Assembly (NCBI GenBank): GCA_017430085.1
Contig: JAFRNR010000028.1
Location: 1-64,000, forward strand
DNA length: 64,000 bases
Direction: 5' to 3'
Origin: Lachnospiraceae bacterium
GTDB lineage: Bacteria > Bacillota > Clostridia > Lachnospirales > Lachnospiraceae
Below are positions 1 to 8,254 of this stretch, one piece after another; the first letter of the stretch is position 1; every line of letters starts with the position of its first letter. The position numbers and the translations under genes were made by a program. A model generated the notes under the pieces. That model was not told the origin of the DNA, searched no databases, and saw only the letters and a program-made list of their open reading frames with translations.

Positions 1-28
1 ACCGCATGTCTTGTGTTATAGTAGCCAC
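1..28 (-). CDS. 5' end of a truncated gene, possibly a DUF1858-type protein
   Basis: Only nine codons are inside the window, reading M-A-T-I-T-Q-D-M-R from a GTG start at 28. An AAGGAGGA ribosome binding site lies at 44-37 on the minus strand, eight bases upstream, which makes a real start likely. The 'ITxDM' beginning resembles the N terminus of small DUF1858 proteins (typically 'ITKDMTIGEVL'), but nine residues cannot prove this. The gene diverges from rex. Its start codon and first codons lie inside an unusual set of complementary segments described separately. Confidence 0.5.
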
Positions 29-111
29 GATGGAAGTCCTCCTTAGGTTTTTTGTTGTGGTGACTTAATCCTAACACAAGTTGGCACTTCCATCTTTTTT
101 ATTGTGGAAGT
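10..111 (-). promoter_or_regulatory. Structured 5' leader with two interleaved 9-bp pairings (pseudoknot-like) around a start codon
   Basis: Read on the minus strand, GATGGAAGT (94-86) is perfectly complementary to ACTTCCATC (37-29), and CTTGTGTTA (80-72) is perfectly complementary to TAACACAAG (18-10). The order A1-B1-A2-B2 is that of an H-type pseudoknot. The ribosome binding site (44-37) lies just before A2, and the GTG start (28-26) lies between A2 and B2. A further segment ACTTCCA (111-105) can pair with TGGAAGT (92-86), competing with A1-A2. The pairings are seen directly. That they form in RNA and control translation is inference. Confidence 0.5.
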
Positions 112-126
112 CGGTGTAACATATGT

Positions 127-154
127 ATTGTAATCCTACACGGCTTTTTCGCAA
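127..154 (-). promoter_or_regulatory. Candidate promoter for the leftward gene
   Basis: On the minus strand a TTGCGA box (154-149) and a TACAAT box (132-127) are separated by 16 bases. Transcription would start near 120, just upstream of the first paired segment of the structured leader, giving an untranslated leader of about 90 bases. Confidence 0.45.
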
Positions 155-169
155 TACTTTGTCTTTTTC

Positions 170-198
170 TTGACAATCCCGCCGGGGTTTCTTATAAT
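170..198 (+). promoter_or_regulatory. Sigma-A promoter of the rex operon
   Basis: A consensus TTGACA (170-175) and a consensus TATAAT (193-198) are separated by 17 bases. The predicted start of transcription near 205 lies too close to the ATG at 209 for that codon to be used, which supports translation from ATG 224. Confidence 0.9.
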
Positions 199-223
199 AT
201 AACGGATAATGCTGGAGGACCCC

Positions 224-847
224 ATGGCTGCAGATCACATTTCCCAGGCGGTAATAAAAAGATTGCCCCGATACATGCGGTTTCTGACCGAACTGAAGGA
301 AGAAGGCGTGGAACGCATTTCTTCCCGGGAGCTGTCGGACCGCATGCAGGTGACCGCGTCCCAGATCCGGCAGGATCTGAACCATTTCGGCGGCTTCGGC
401 CAGCAGGGCTACGGCTACAACGTCTCCAAACTGATCGAGGAGATCGGCCGTATCCTGGGCTTGGACCGCCCGCACAACCTGATCGTCGTCGGCGCCGGCA
501 ACCTCGGCCGCGCCCTGGCCGGCTACGGCAATTTCACCAGCCGCGGGCTCTACATCCGCGCGCTTTTTGATATCGCGCCGGAAAAAGCGGAGACCGAGAT
601 CCGCGGCCTCAAAGTCTATGCCATGGACCGCCTGCCCGCCTATCTGAAGGAAAACCCGGTGGACGTCGCGGTCCTCACCATTCCGAAGGAAAACGCGCAG
701 GCCGTGGCGGGCCAGCTGTACGGCCTCGGCGTCCGCGCCTTCTGGAATTTCGCCCACGTGGACCTCGCCCTCCCGGAGGACGCCCGCGTGGAAAACGTGT
801 ACCTGTCGGAAAGCCTGATGCAGCTGACTTACTATATGAATCACTAA
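224..847 (+). CDS. rex: Redox-sensing transcriptional repressor Rex
   Basis: Rex represses fermentation and respiration genes and leaves DNA when the NADH/NAD+ ratio rises. The 207-residue product is of normal family length. It has an N-terminal winged helix (about residues 5-75, including 'SRELSDRMQVTASQIRQDL') and a Rossmann domain with the dinucleotide loop GAGNLG at residues 90-95. I chose ATG 224 over the in-frame ATG 209 because GGAGG (214-218) is five bases upstream and the promoter would place the RNA start near 205. It heads a run of genes with alr 17 bases downstream. I found no convincing 18-bp Rex operator in its own promoter. Confidence 0.95.
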   Translation: MAADHISQAVIKRLPRYMRFLTELKEEGVERISSRELSDRMQVTASQIRQDLNHFGGFGQQGYGYNVSKLIEEIGRILGLDRPHNLIVVGAGNLGRALAGYGNFTSRGLYIRALFDIAPEKAETEIRGLKVYAMDRLPAYLKENPVDVAVLTIPKENAQAVAGQLYGLGVRAFWNFAHVDLALPEDARVENVYLSESLMQLTYYMNH

Positions 848-864
848 AAGGAGTATCGGGACCT

Positions 865-1989
865 ATGGAACGATTCTACCTGAACTTATACCCGGACCGC
901 ATTGCCGCGAACATCCGCGCGATCAAGGAGCATCTGCCGGAAGGGACCAGGACTTGTCTGGTCGCGAAGGCGGATGCCTACGGCCTCGGCGCGCGGGAAC
1001 TGGCGCCGCTGCTGGAGCCGAAGGTGGATTTCTTCGCCGCGGCCACCGCGTACGAGGGCATATCCCTGCGGAACAGCGGCGTGCAGAAGCCCATCCTGAT
1101 CCTCGGCTTTACGGCCCGCGACGACTGGCCGGCCCTGATGCGCCAGAAGATCCGCATGACCGTCTACCGCAAGGAGGACGCGGAGGACCTCTCCCGCATC
1201 GCTCTGGAGCACGGCACGAAGGCGCTGGTCCACTTCAAGGTGGACACGGGCATGAACCGTCTGGGCTTTGAGGCGGACGACGCCGGCATCGAGCTGATGG
1301 CTTCGCTGGCGAAGCTGCCCGGCCTGGAACTCGAAGGCCTGTTCAGCCATTTCGCCCGCGCGGACGAGGAGGACGACACGCCCACCCGCGAGCAGTACGC
1401 GCGCTATCAGAAGGTGAAGGCGGGCCTGGCGGCGCAGGGCGTCGTCCCGTCCATTTACCACATCGCCAACAGCGCCGCGGCCATCGCGTTCCCGGAGATG
1501 GCGGAAAACATGGTTCGCCTGGGCCTCGCGGCCTACGGCCACTACCCGGCCGATGAAATGCCCCACCGCGTGAAGCTCCTGCCCGTGGCGGAACTTAAGA
1601 GCCACGTGATCATGGTTAAGGACCTCTATCCGGGCGAAGCGGTCAGCTATGGCGGCCATTTCGTGGCGGAGAAAAAGATGCGGCTCGCAACCATCCCCGT
1701 GGGCTACGCGGACGGCTACACCCGCCGGCTCAGCGGCAAGGGACGCGTTCTGATCCACGGCCAGGAAGCCCCCATCTGCGGCAACATCTGCATGGACCAG
1801 ATGATGGTGGACGTGACCGACATCCCCGGCGTCCGGCTGAGCGACGACGTGACGCTCATGGGCCGCGACGGCGACCTCGAGATCACGCTGGAGGAACTGG
1901 CGGAAAAGAGCGGCATCCTGCATTACGAGATCCAGTGCGGCCTGTCCCGCTGGCGCAACTTAAGACATATCATACGCGAAGAGATATAA
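865..1989 (+). CDS. alr: Alanine racemase
   Basis: This PLP enzyme interconverts L- and D-alanine in the cytoplasm and supplies D-alanine for peptidoglycan. The 374-residue length is typical. The PLP lysine is Lys35 in 'VAKADAYGLG'. The opposite-face catalytic tyrosine is probably Tyr262 in 'SYGG', and the conserved 'CGNICMDQ' motif lies further on. AAAGGAG (847-853) precedes the ATG. It is cotranscribed with rex and yebC. The paralogue used for catabolism (dadX) cannot be excluded from sequence, but no catabolic neighbour is seen. Confidence 0.95.
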   Translation: MERFYLNLYPDRIAANIRAIKEHLPEGTRTCLVAKADAYGLGARELAPLLEPKVDFFAAATAYEGISLRNSGVQKPILILGFTARDDWPALMRQKIRMTVYRKEDAEDLSRIALEHGTKALVHFKVDTGMNRLGFEADDAGIELMASLAKLPGLELEGLFSHFARADEEDDTPTREQYARYQKVKAGLAAQGVVPSIYHIANSAAAIAFPEMAENMVRLGLAAYGHYPADEMPHRVKLLPVAELKSHVIMVKDLYPGEAVSYGGHFVAEKKMRLATIPVGYADGYTRRLSGKGRVLIHGQEAPICGNICMDQMMVDVTDIPGVRLSDDVTLMGRDGDLEITLEELAEKSGILHYEIQCGLSRWRNLRHIIREEI

Positions 1990-2001
1990 AGGAGACCAAA
2001 C

Positions 2002-2730
2002 ATGTCCGGACATTCCAAGTTTTCAAACATCAAGCACAAGAAGGAAAAGAACGACGCAGCGAAGGGCAAGATCTTCACCCGCTTCGGCCGCGAGATCGCG
2101 GTGGCCGTCAAGGAGGGCGGCCCGGATCCGAACAATAACAGCAAACTGAAAGACATCATCGCCAAAGCCAAGGCCAACAACATGCCCAACGACACGATCG
2201 ACCGCAGCATCAAGAAAGCCGCGGGCGACAACGGCGGCGCGGATTACGTGCGCGCCACGTACGAGGGCTACGGCCCGAAGGGTACGGCCATCATCGTCGA
2301 AACGCTGACGGACAACAAGAACCGCACCGCGTCCAATGTCCGCAACGCCTTCACCAAGGGCCAGGGCAGCGTCGGCGCGCAGGGCTGCGTGTCCTACATG
2401 TTCGACGAAAAAGGCCAGATCATCATCGACAAGGAAGAAACGGACATGGATCCGGACGAACTGATGATGCTGGCCGTGGAAGCCGGCGCGGAAGACTTCT
2501 CCGACGAAGAGGACAGCTACGAGATCCTCACAGCGCCGGAAGATTTCTCCGCCGTGCTGGAAGCCATCCAGGCGGCCGGCCTGCCGCTCGTCTCCGCGGA
2601 CGTCACCATGATCCCGCAGACCTGGGTGGAACTGACGGATGAGCAGGATCTGAAGAACATCAACCGGATCCTGGACTTCCTGAACGAAGACGATGACGTG
2701 CAGAACGTCTACCATAACTGGGACGAGTAA
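2002..2730 (+). CDS. yebC: YebC/PmpR family protein
   Basis: The 242-residue protein begins 'MSGHSKFSNIKHKK', the family signature, and spans the usual three-domain length of 235-250 residues with an acidic C-terminal half. Members were first described as DNA-binding regulators, and more recent work links them to relieving ribosome stalling at proline-rich stretches. Which role applies here is not visible from sequence. It is 12 bases downstream of alr with AAAGGAGA in front of the ATG, so it belongs to the rex operon. Confidence 0.93.
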   Translation: MSGHSKFSNIKHKKEKNDAAKGKIFTRFGREIAVAVKEGGPDPNNNSKLKDIIAKAKANNMPNDTIDRSIKKAAGDNGGADYVRATYEGYGPKGTAIIVETLTDNKNRTASNVRNAFTKGQGSVGAQGCVSYMFDEKGQIIIDKEETDMDPDELMMLAVEAGAEDFSDEEDSYEILTAPEDFSAVLEAIQAAGLPLVSADVTMIPQTWVELTDEQDLKNINRILDFLNEDDDVQNVYHNWDE

Positions 2731-2768
2731 GACCCGCCCCGCGATCCTGAGGGAAAGGAGGACCCCGG

Positions 2769-5363
2769 ATGGTCTGCAAACATTGCGGATGTGAAAATCT
2801 GGAAGGGACTACGATCTGCGTATTCTGCGGCGAACCGATGGAAAAGCCGGACCAGAGCATCAGCCAGATCATGAGCGCCTTTGCCGGCGAAGCCGTGCCG
2901 GACGCCATCGCGCTGGCGGAAGCCGGGAGCGGAGAGTTTGAGGAGGGGACCGTTCAGATCGTTTCCTCGCTGCCCCGCCTGCGCCGGACCGAGCTGGGTC
3001 AGGACACGCCGTTTACGGCGGGCGAAAACCAGGCGGCGCTGGAAGAAGCGCGCGCGCTGATGCACGGAGCGCCCGGTACGTCTTCCGCGGAAGACAGCGA
3101 CCTGTCCGAACAGGCGGCCCGCATCGTGGAACAGGCGGTGGAACGCATCGTCAACGGCCGGCCGGATGAGAAAGACGAACCGGACGGCGACGGGAGCGAT
3201 CCTTTTGCAATGGCGGAAGCGGAAGCTTCAGAACCGGAAGCCGCAGCGGAAGAAAAGCCGGAAGAACCGGTGCGCCGCCGGCCCCCGGTGGTCGTACCGC
3301 CCAGCCCGCTGAACTTCTCGATGGAAGAGGAGCCGGAGGAAGAAGACGAAAAAGACGCCGGATTCGGCGATACGCTGTTCGTGAAGACCGCGGTTCTTTC
3401 CGCGGCAGGAGCGGCCGCTGCGTTCGCGCAGGGGAAAGCCGCCCGGGCGGAAGCGGCAGCTGCGGAGGAGATCGCAGCGGCCGGGGAAGTGCGCGCGGTT
3501 GAGAAAATGCCTGCGGCGGAGGAAATTCCTGAAGTCGAAGAAGCGCCTGCGACGGAAGATATTCCTGAAGTCGAAAAAGCGGCTGCGGCGGAAGAAGTCC
3601 CTGAAGTCGAAGAAGTGCCTGCGGCGGAAGAAGTCCCTGAAGTCGAAGAAGCGCCTGCGGCGGAAGAAATCCCTGAAGTAGAAGAAGCGCTTGCGGCGGA
3701 AGAAATCCCTGAAATTGAAAAAGTTCCTGAGGCAGAGGAGATCCCTGAAGTCGAAGAAGTACCTGCGGTAGAGGAGATCCCTGCTGTTGACGAAGTGCTT
3801 GCGGCCGAGGAGATTGCTGAAGTCGAAAAAATATCTGCGGTAGAAGAAATCCCTGCTGTTGAAGAAATCCTTCCAGTGGAAGCGGTGCCCGCAGCGGCAT
3901 CAATCCTCACAGAAGAAGATCCGGTCATAGGGGAAACGCCTGTGGCAGAGGAGATTCCTGCCGTCGAAGCGATTCCGTTAGAGGAAGCCGCTGCCGTGGA
4001 AGCAATTCCTGTAGCGGAAGAAATCGCTGCCGTCGAAGCGATCCCCGTGGCGGAGAAAGTTCCTGCCGTCGAAGCGATCCCGTTAGAAGAAGTTCCTGCT
4101 GTCGAAGCGATTCCCGTTGCCGAGGAAGTCCCCGTGGCAGAAGAAGTCCCTGCGGTCGAGGCGATCCCGCCGGAGGCGGCCCCTGCTATGGCTGCCGCCG
4201 GGGGCGGCGCGGAGCGCTCCGGAAACGGCAATGACGGCGGGGACGGAAACGAACCGCCCGAAGAGGAAGAAGGCGGTAAAAAGCGGATTTTCCTGTACGT
4301 CCTGCTGGCCCTGCTGGCTATCGGCATCGTGACGGCCGCCGGCGTCCTCCTGAGCGGCCGCGGCAAACAGAACGGCACGTCGGCTCCCACGGAGACCGCA
4401 TCAGCCGCTGTGACCACCGAGGCTACTGCAGCGCCTACGGAACCGGCTACCACGGAAAAACCGACCACGGCACCCGCGACGACGCCGGATCCGACAACCG
4501 CAGAACCGGTGACTACGGAAGTTCCGACGACTACAGCGGAACCTACAACAAAAGCCACTACAGAGGCCCCCACTGCTACCGCGGAGCCTACCACGGAAGT
4601 TCCGACCACCACGGCGGAACCCACCACCGAAGCGCCCACCACGACGGCAGAGCCCACGACTGAGGCTCCTACCACCACGGCGGAGCCCACCACGGAAGCC
4701 CCTACCACAACGGCGGAACCCACCACCGAAGCCCCCACCACCCAGGCGAAGGAACTCAACCCCTTCTACTATCTGGCGCAGGCGCAGATCGGCGACGTGA
4801 TCCGCTTCGGCTCCTATGATCAGGACGGCGCCGCGGGCAAGGAACCCATCGAGTGGATCGTGATCTCCCGGAGCGGCAGCCGCATCCTGGTGATCAGTAA
4901 AGTCTGCTTCATGACCGGCGTGTACTCCACCAAGACCCCTGCGGTCTGGAGCACCAGCGAAGCCCGCGCGCTGCTGAACGGCAGTTTCCTGAACAACGCG
5001 TTTACCGCCGAGGAGCGCGCCAACATCGTGCCCCGGACGATCTCCACGCCGGCCAACCCCCAGAGCGGGATCTCGGGCGGCCCGGATACGACGGACTCCG
5101 TCTTCCTGCTTTCCATCCAGGAAGTGCAGCAGTGCATGAAGGCGTCCCAGATCGCGACGACCGCGACGCCGACGGCGCAGGGCGCATACGTAGTCGGCGG
5201 CCAGGCCTTCTGGTGGCTGCGCAGCCCCGGGGAAAGCACCACGACCGCGGCCCACACCCGCAACGGCGGCGTCATCGACTATGCCGGCGAAACCGCCTCC
5301 ACGCGCGGCGCCCTGCGCCCGGCTATGTGGCTCAACGCGGACCAGGAGGAGTACCTCCCGTAA
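2769..5363 (+). CDS. Zinc-ribbon, low-complexity, membrane-anchored protein with C-terminal DUF6273-like domain
   Basis: An 864-residue mosaic. Residues 1-25 form a zinc ribbon (Cys3, Cys6, Cys17, Cys20). Residues about 220-475 are a Glu/Pro/Val/Ala tract of degenerate 12-residue units of the type 'AAEEIPEVEEAP'. One transmembrane helix lies at about 506-528. Residues about 538-660 are Thr/Pro/Glu-rich, ending in near-perfect 12-residue units 'TTTAEPTTEAPT'. The C-terminal 200 residues resemble DUF6273, with motifs 'FGSYDQDG', 'WIVI', 'WWLRSPG' and 'LRPAMWLN'. The topology implies a cytoplasmic zinc ribbon and acidic region with a surface-exposed DUF6273 domain on a Thr-rich stalk. AAAGGAGG precedes the ATG. 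Function unknown. It is the last gene of the rex operon. Confidence 0.8.
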   Translation: MVCKHCGCENLEGTTICVFCGEPMEKPDQSISQIMSAFAGEAVPDAIALAEAGSGEFEEGTVQIVSSLPRLRRTELGQDTPFTAGENQAALEEARALMHGAPGTSSAEDSDLSEQAARIVEQAVERIVNGRPDEKDEPDGDGSDPFAMAEAEASEPEAAAEEKPEEPVRRRPPVVVPPSPLNFSMEEEPEEEDEKDAGFGDTLFVKTAVLSAAGAAAAFAQGKAARAEAAAAEEIAAAGEVRAVEKMPAAEEIPEVEEAPATEDIPEVEKAAAAEEVPEVEEVPAAEEVPEVEEAPAAEEIPEVEEALAAEEIPEIEKVPEAEEIPEVEEVPAVEEIPAVDEVLAAEEIAEVEKISAVEEIPAVEEILPVEAVPAAASILTEEDPVIGETPVAEEIPAVEAIPLEEAAAVEAIPVAEEIAAVEAIPVAEKVPAVEAIPLEEVPAVEAIPVAEEVPVAEEVPAVEAIPPEAAPAMAAAGGGAERSGNGNDGGDGNEPPEEEEGGKKRIFLYVLLALLAIGIVTAAGVLLSGRGKQNGTSAPTETASAAVTTEATAAPTEPATTEKPTTAPATTPDPTTAEPVTTEVPTTTAEPTTKATTEAPTATAEPTTEVPTTTAEPTTEAPTTTAEPTTEAPTTTAEPTTEAPTTTAEPTTEAPTTQAKELNPFYYLAQAQIGDVIRFGSYDQDGAAGKEPIEWIVISRSGSRILVISKVCFMTGVYSTKTPAVWSTSEARALLNGSFLNNAFTAEERANIVPRTISTPANPQSGISGGPDTTDSVFLLSIQEVQQCMKASQIATTATPTAQGAYVVGGQAFWWLRSPGESTTTAAHTRNGGVIDYAGETASTRGALRPAMWLNADQEEYLP

Positions 5364-5384
5364 AAAGCCGGAAAACATAAGAAA

Positions 5385-5416
5385 AACGGACCGATTCCCG
5401 TCGGCCCGTTTTTTGT
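5385..5416 (+). terminator. Rho-independent terminator of the rex operon
   Basis: ACGGACCGA and TCGGCCCGT form a nine-base stem with one mismatch around a TTCCCG loop, followed by six T. A second hairpin, GGGCCG (5425-5430) with CGGCCC (5440-5445) followed by five T, comes directly after, and a palindromic repeat follows. The A-run on the left makes the first hairpin possibly bidirectional, serving glgA as well. Confidence 0.75.
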
Positions 5417-5461
5417 TGCGGTACGGGCCGGATTCCTGTCGGCCCTTTTTGTATTATCGTA

Positions 5462-5484
5462 GGGGCCGATGTTTCATCGGCCCG
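5462..5484. repeat. Palindromic intergenic repeat R1, copy 1
   Basis: GGGCCGATG (5463-5471), a three-base loop TTT and CATCGGCCC (5475-5483) form a perfect nine-base palindrome, preceded by GTAG. The same element with a different loop occurs at 28012-28032 and 40576-40596. Here it is the third of three consecutive hairpins sharing a GGCCGAT-like core. Confidence 0.8.
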
Positions 5485-5495
5485 TCATATGCTTT

Positions 5496-6938
5496 TTACA
5501 TCATCAACTTTTCATACAACTTGCTGTATTCCTCCGCGGACCTCTTCCACGAGAAATCCTCCCGCATGGCATTCCGCCGCATCTGCTCCCACGTCTTCTT
5601 ATCCCCAAAGAACGTTTTCATCGCCAGTTCAATGGCCCAGTTCAGCCCGCCCACATCGTAGTCCTCAAACACGAAACCGGTGGCGTTCAGACCTTCCTTG
5701 TCCAGCGACCGCACCGTATCCTTCAGGCCGCCGGTGGCGCGCACGAGGGGGAGCGAGCCGTAGCGCAGCGCGATGAGCTGGCTCAGGCCGCAGGGCTCGA
5801 AGCGCGACGGCATCAGGAAGGCGTCGGTGCCGGCGTAGATGCGGTGGGAGAGCGGCTCGTCGTAGGTCGTGAGGACCGCCATTTTGTTCGGCCGCGCGCC
5901 GGCCATCAGGCGGAAACTGTCCTCGTAATGCCTTTCCCCGGTGCCCAGCACGACCAGCTGGCAGGGGCCGCCGGTGAGTTTTTCCAGGAGCGGCAGCACC
6001 AGGTCCATGCCTTTCTGGTCCGTCAGGCGGGAAACGATGCCGAGCAGGAAGACTTCCGGATCCTGGTCCAGACCCAGTTCCTTCTGCAGCGCGGCTTTGG
6101 CCGCGGCTTTCCCGCTCTTGACGCGCGAAACGTCGTAGTGGCGCTTGATGGCCGGATCCGTCGCGGGGTCGAACACCGAGTCGTCGATGCCGTTCACGAT
6201 GCCCCAGAAGCGGTCGCGGCGCTCCGCAAAGAAGCGGTCCAGTCCCTCGCCGTATTCGGGCGTGCAGATCTCCTTCGCGTAAGTCTGGCTCACCGTAGTG
6301 ACCGCGTCCGCATAATGCAGCGCGCCCTGCATCATGTTGCCGCAGGATCCGCTGCACAGGGGGCCCTGCGCGAACAGCTCAGCGGGCAGGCCGCTGATGT
6401 TCCGCAGTTCGTCGCGGCCGCAGATGCCCTGGAATTTCAGGTTGTGGATGGTGAAGACCGTGCGCATGTTCTCAAAGAACGGATCGAGCCGGAACTGCGT
6501 GGCCAGGTACGGCGGGATCAGGCCCGTGTGCCAGTCGTGACAGTGGATGATGTCGGGCCGGAAATCGATGTGCGGCAGGACGGCCAGGACGGCGAAGGAG
6601 AAGAAGCAGAATTTCTCGATATCGTACATGTAATCCGTGTACGGCGCGGGGCCCGCGAAATATTCCTCATTGTCGATGAAGTAGAAATGCAAGCCGCGGT
6701 GCGTCAGTTCGCGGACGCCCAGATAGCGGTATTTGCCGTTGAACCAGACGTCGAAATGCGTGACGTCCTGCATGGCTTCCCGCCACTGGGCGGGGATGCA
6801 GGTGTAGGCGGGCAGCATGACCCGCACGTCCCACTCTTCGGGCGGGAAAGCGAAGGGAAGGGAGCCGGCCACGTCGGCCAGGCCGCCGGTCTTGATGAAG
6901 GGGACCGCCTCCGCGGCCGCAAAGAGTACTTTTTTCAT
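5496..6938 (-). CDS. glgA: Glycogen synthase (ADP-glucose type)
   Basis: GlgA extends alpha-1,4-glucan chains from ADP-glucose (GT5 family). I start it at ATG 6938 ('MKKVLFAAAEAVPF', preceded by AGAGGG), giving 480 residues, the usual size. The start further upstream would add a stretch unlike the family. Lys16 in 'KTGGLADV' is the expected ADP-glucose-binding motif, and the GT-B C-terminal domain contains 'GIVSRLTDQKGMDLV' and 'PSRFEPCGLSQL'. It lies 34 bases downstream of the aldolase-like gene and probably shares its promoter. The usual glgB/C/D/P partners are not in the window. Confidence 0.93.
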   Translation of the reverse strand: MKKVLFAAAEAVPFIKTGGLADVAGSLPFAFPPEEWDVRVMLPAYTCIPAQWREAMQDVTHFDVWFNGKYRYLGVRELTHRGLHFYFIDNEEYFAGPAPYTDYMYDIEKFCFFSFAVLAVLPHIDFRPDIIHCHDWHTGLIPPYLATQFRLDPFFENMRTVFTIHNLKFQGICGRDELRNISGLPAELFAQGPLCSGSCGNMMQGALHYADAVTTVSQTYAKEICTPEYGEGLDRFFAERRDRFWGIVNGIDDSVFDPATDPAIKRHYDVSRVKSGKAAAKAALQKELGLDQDPEVFLLGIVSRLTDQKGMDLVLPLLEKLTGGPCQLVVLGTGERHYEDSFRLMAGARPNKMAVLTTYDEPLSHRIYAGTDAFLMPSRFEPCGLSQLIALRYGSLPLVRATGGLKDTVRSLDKEGLNATGFVFEDYDVGGLNWAIELAMKTFFGDKKTWEQMRRNAMREDFSWKRSAEEYSKLYEKLMM

Positions 6939-6972
6939 GGAAATGCCCTCTGTGTGTTTAGTTTTCGCTTCT

Positions 6973-8067
6973 TTATTCTCTATTTTCTCCTTTTTCGGCC
7001 AAAAAGTCAAGCAGCAGCTGCACGTCCGTTTCGCCCGCGGACCAGTCCGTGACAAAGCGGATCACATACCCGCCGTCCGGCTCTTTCGACCAGAAACCGC
7101 CGAAGCCGCGGCCGGTCAGCTGATGATACAGATCATCCGGGACGCGGACGAAGATCTGGTTGGTGGGAGAGGAGCCGAGCGGTTCGAACCCGAGCGCCCG
7201 CAGCCCGCGGCGCAGCTGTTCCGCTTTTTCCAGCGCGGTGCGGCCGATCTCTTCGTACAGGCCGTCCGTGAACAGCGCCTTGAACTGCACGCCGAGCAGC
7301 CGGCCCTTGGCCAGGACCGCGCCGTTCTGCTTCATGACGGAGAAGAAATGGGGGACGCGGCCGGGATCCGGGAAGACCAGCGCTTCGCCGAACAGCGCGC
7401 CGCATTTGGTCCCGCCGATGTAGAAAGCATCGCAGAGCGCGGCCAGATCCGGCAGGAACACGTCGTTTTCCGGGCAGGCCAGCGCGTAAGCCAGCCGCGC
7501 GCCGTCTACGTAAAGGGAGAGGCCCGCGGCGCGGCAGACGCCGCTGATCTCCGTCAGTTCCGTCAGCGAATACAGCGTGCCGGATTCCGTCGGCTGGGAC
7601 AGGTAGACCGCCCCGGGCATCACGATATGGTCCCGGGTTTCGTCGTTTTCATAATTTTCCCACAGCGCGCGCAGATCCGCCGCCGCGACTTTCCCTTCGT
7701 GCGAAGGCAGCGGGATGACCCGGTGGCCGTGGCGCTCAATGGCGCCGGCCTCATGGCCCCAGATATGCCCGGTCTGCGCTGCGGCGACGCCCTGATAAGG
7801 CGCGAGCAAAGCAGTGAGGGCCACCATGTTGGTCTGGGTGCCGCCTGTCAGGAAGCGGACATCGGCCTGCGGACAGCGGCACGCGGCGCGGATCAGGTCC
7901 GCGGCTTCGCGGCAGTATTCGTCCAGACCGTAGCCGGCGGTCTTCTGCAGATTGGTCTCCGCCAGCGCCTGCATCACGCGCGGATGCGCGCCGGCGGCGT
8001 AATCGGAACCGAAAAACATGTCCGGAACGGGAGAGAGAAAAGAGGTATGAAGGGTCTCTGATGACAT
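6973..8067 (-). CDS. ltaE: Low-specificity threonine aldolase (PLP beta-eliminating lyase family)
   Basis: The protein (364 residues from ATG 8067, or 365 from the GTG at 8070; AGGAGG at 8082-8077 suits both) has the fold-type I PLP layout of threonine aldolases: 'GGTQTN' near residue 75, 'DGARLAYAL' in the middle and the PLP lysine in 'GGTKCGALFGEALVF'. The family cleaves threonine or allo-threonine to glycine and acetaldehyde in the cytoplasm. Related family members act on other beta-hydroxy amino acids, so exact substrate preference is inferred. It is first in an operon with glgA, a pairing with no obvious metabolic logic. Confidence 0.85.
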   Translation of the reverse strand: MSSETLHTSFLSPVPDMFFGSDYAAGAHPRVMQALAETNLQKTAGYGLDEYCREAADLIRAACRCPQADVRFLTGGTQTNMVALTALLAPYQGVAAAQTGHIWGHEAGAIERHGHRVIPLPSHEGKVAAADLRALWENYENDETRDHIVMPGAVYLSQPTESGTLYSLTELTEISGVCRAAGLSLYVDGARLAYALACPENDVFLPDLAALCDAFYIGGTKCGALFGEALVFPDPGRVPHFFSVMKQNGAVLAKGRLLGVQFKALFTDGLYEEIGRTALEKAEQLRRGLRALGFEPLGSSPTNQIFVRVPDDLYHQLTGRGFGGFWSKEPDGGYVIRFVTDWSAGETDVQLLLDFLAEKGENRE

Positions 8068-8097
8068 CACGATCTGCCTCCTGTTTAATTCATTTTT

Positions 8098-8126
8098 ATT
8101 ATACTTCAGCGCGCGGCGAAGTGCAA
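8098..8126 (-). promoter_or_regulatory. Sigma-A promoter of the ltaE-glgA operon
   Basis: On the minus strand TTGCAC (8126-8121) and a consensus TATAAT (8103-8098) are separated by 17 bases, about 30 bases upstream of the start codon. Confidence 0.8.
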
Positions 8127-8184
8127 ACGGAATCGCCCGGAATGCGCAAAAAACGGCGCCGCGGCCGCCGGAAGCATCTTCTGC

Positions 8185-8213
8185 TTGATTTTTCTCATTT
8201 TTCCATATACAAT
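8185..8213 (+). promoter_or_regulatory. Sigma-A promoter of the Sel1/two-component operon
   Basis: TTGATT (8185-8190) and TACAAT (8208-8213) are separated by 17 bases. Transcription would begin near 8220, upstream of an AAAGGAG ribosome binding site. Confidence 0.75.
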
Positions 8214-8254
8214 ATTACAGACTGGATTATTATGACCAAAGGAGCGTTAATAAT

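Noticed and set aside
4597..4745. Regular 36-base repeats that could suggest a CRISPR array
   Set aside because: The repeats are contiguous, in frame, and code for 'TTTAEPTTEAPT' units. There are no unique spacers and no cas genes.
5469..5661. Short plus-strand frames at the 3' end of glgA
   Set aside because: They overlap the R1 repeat and the conserved C-terminal codons of glgA on the other strand, and have no start signals.
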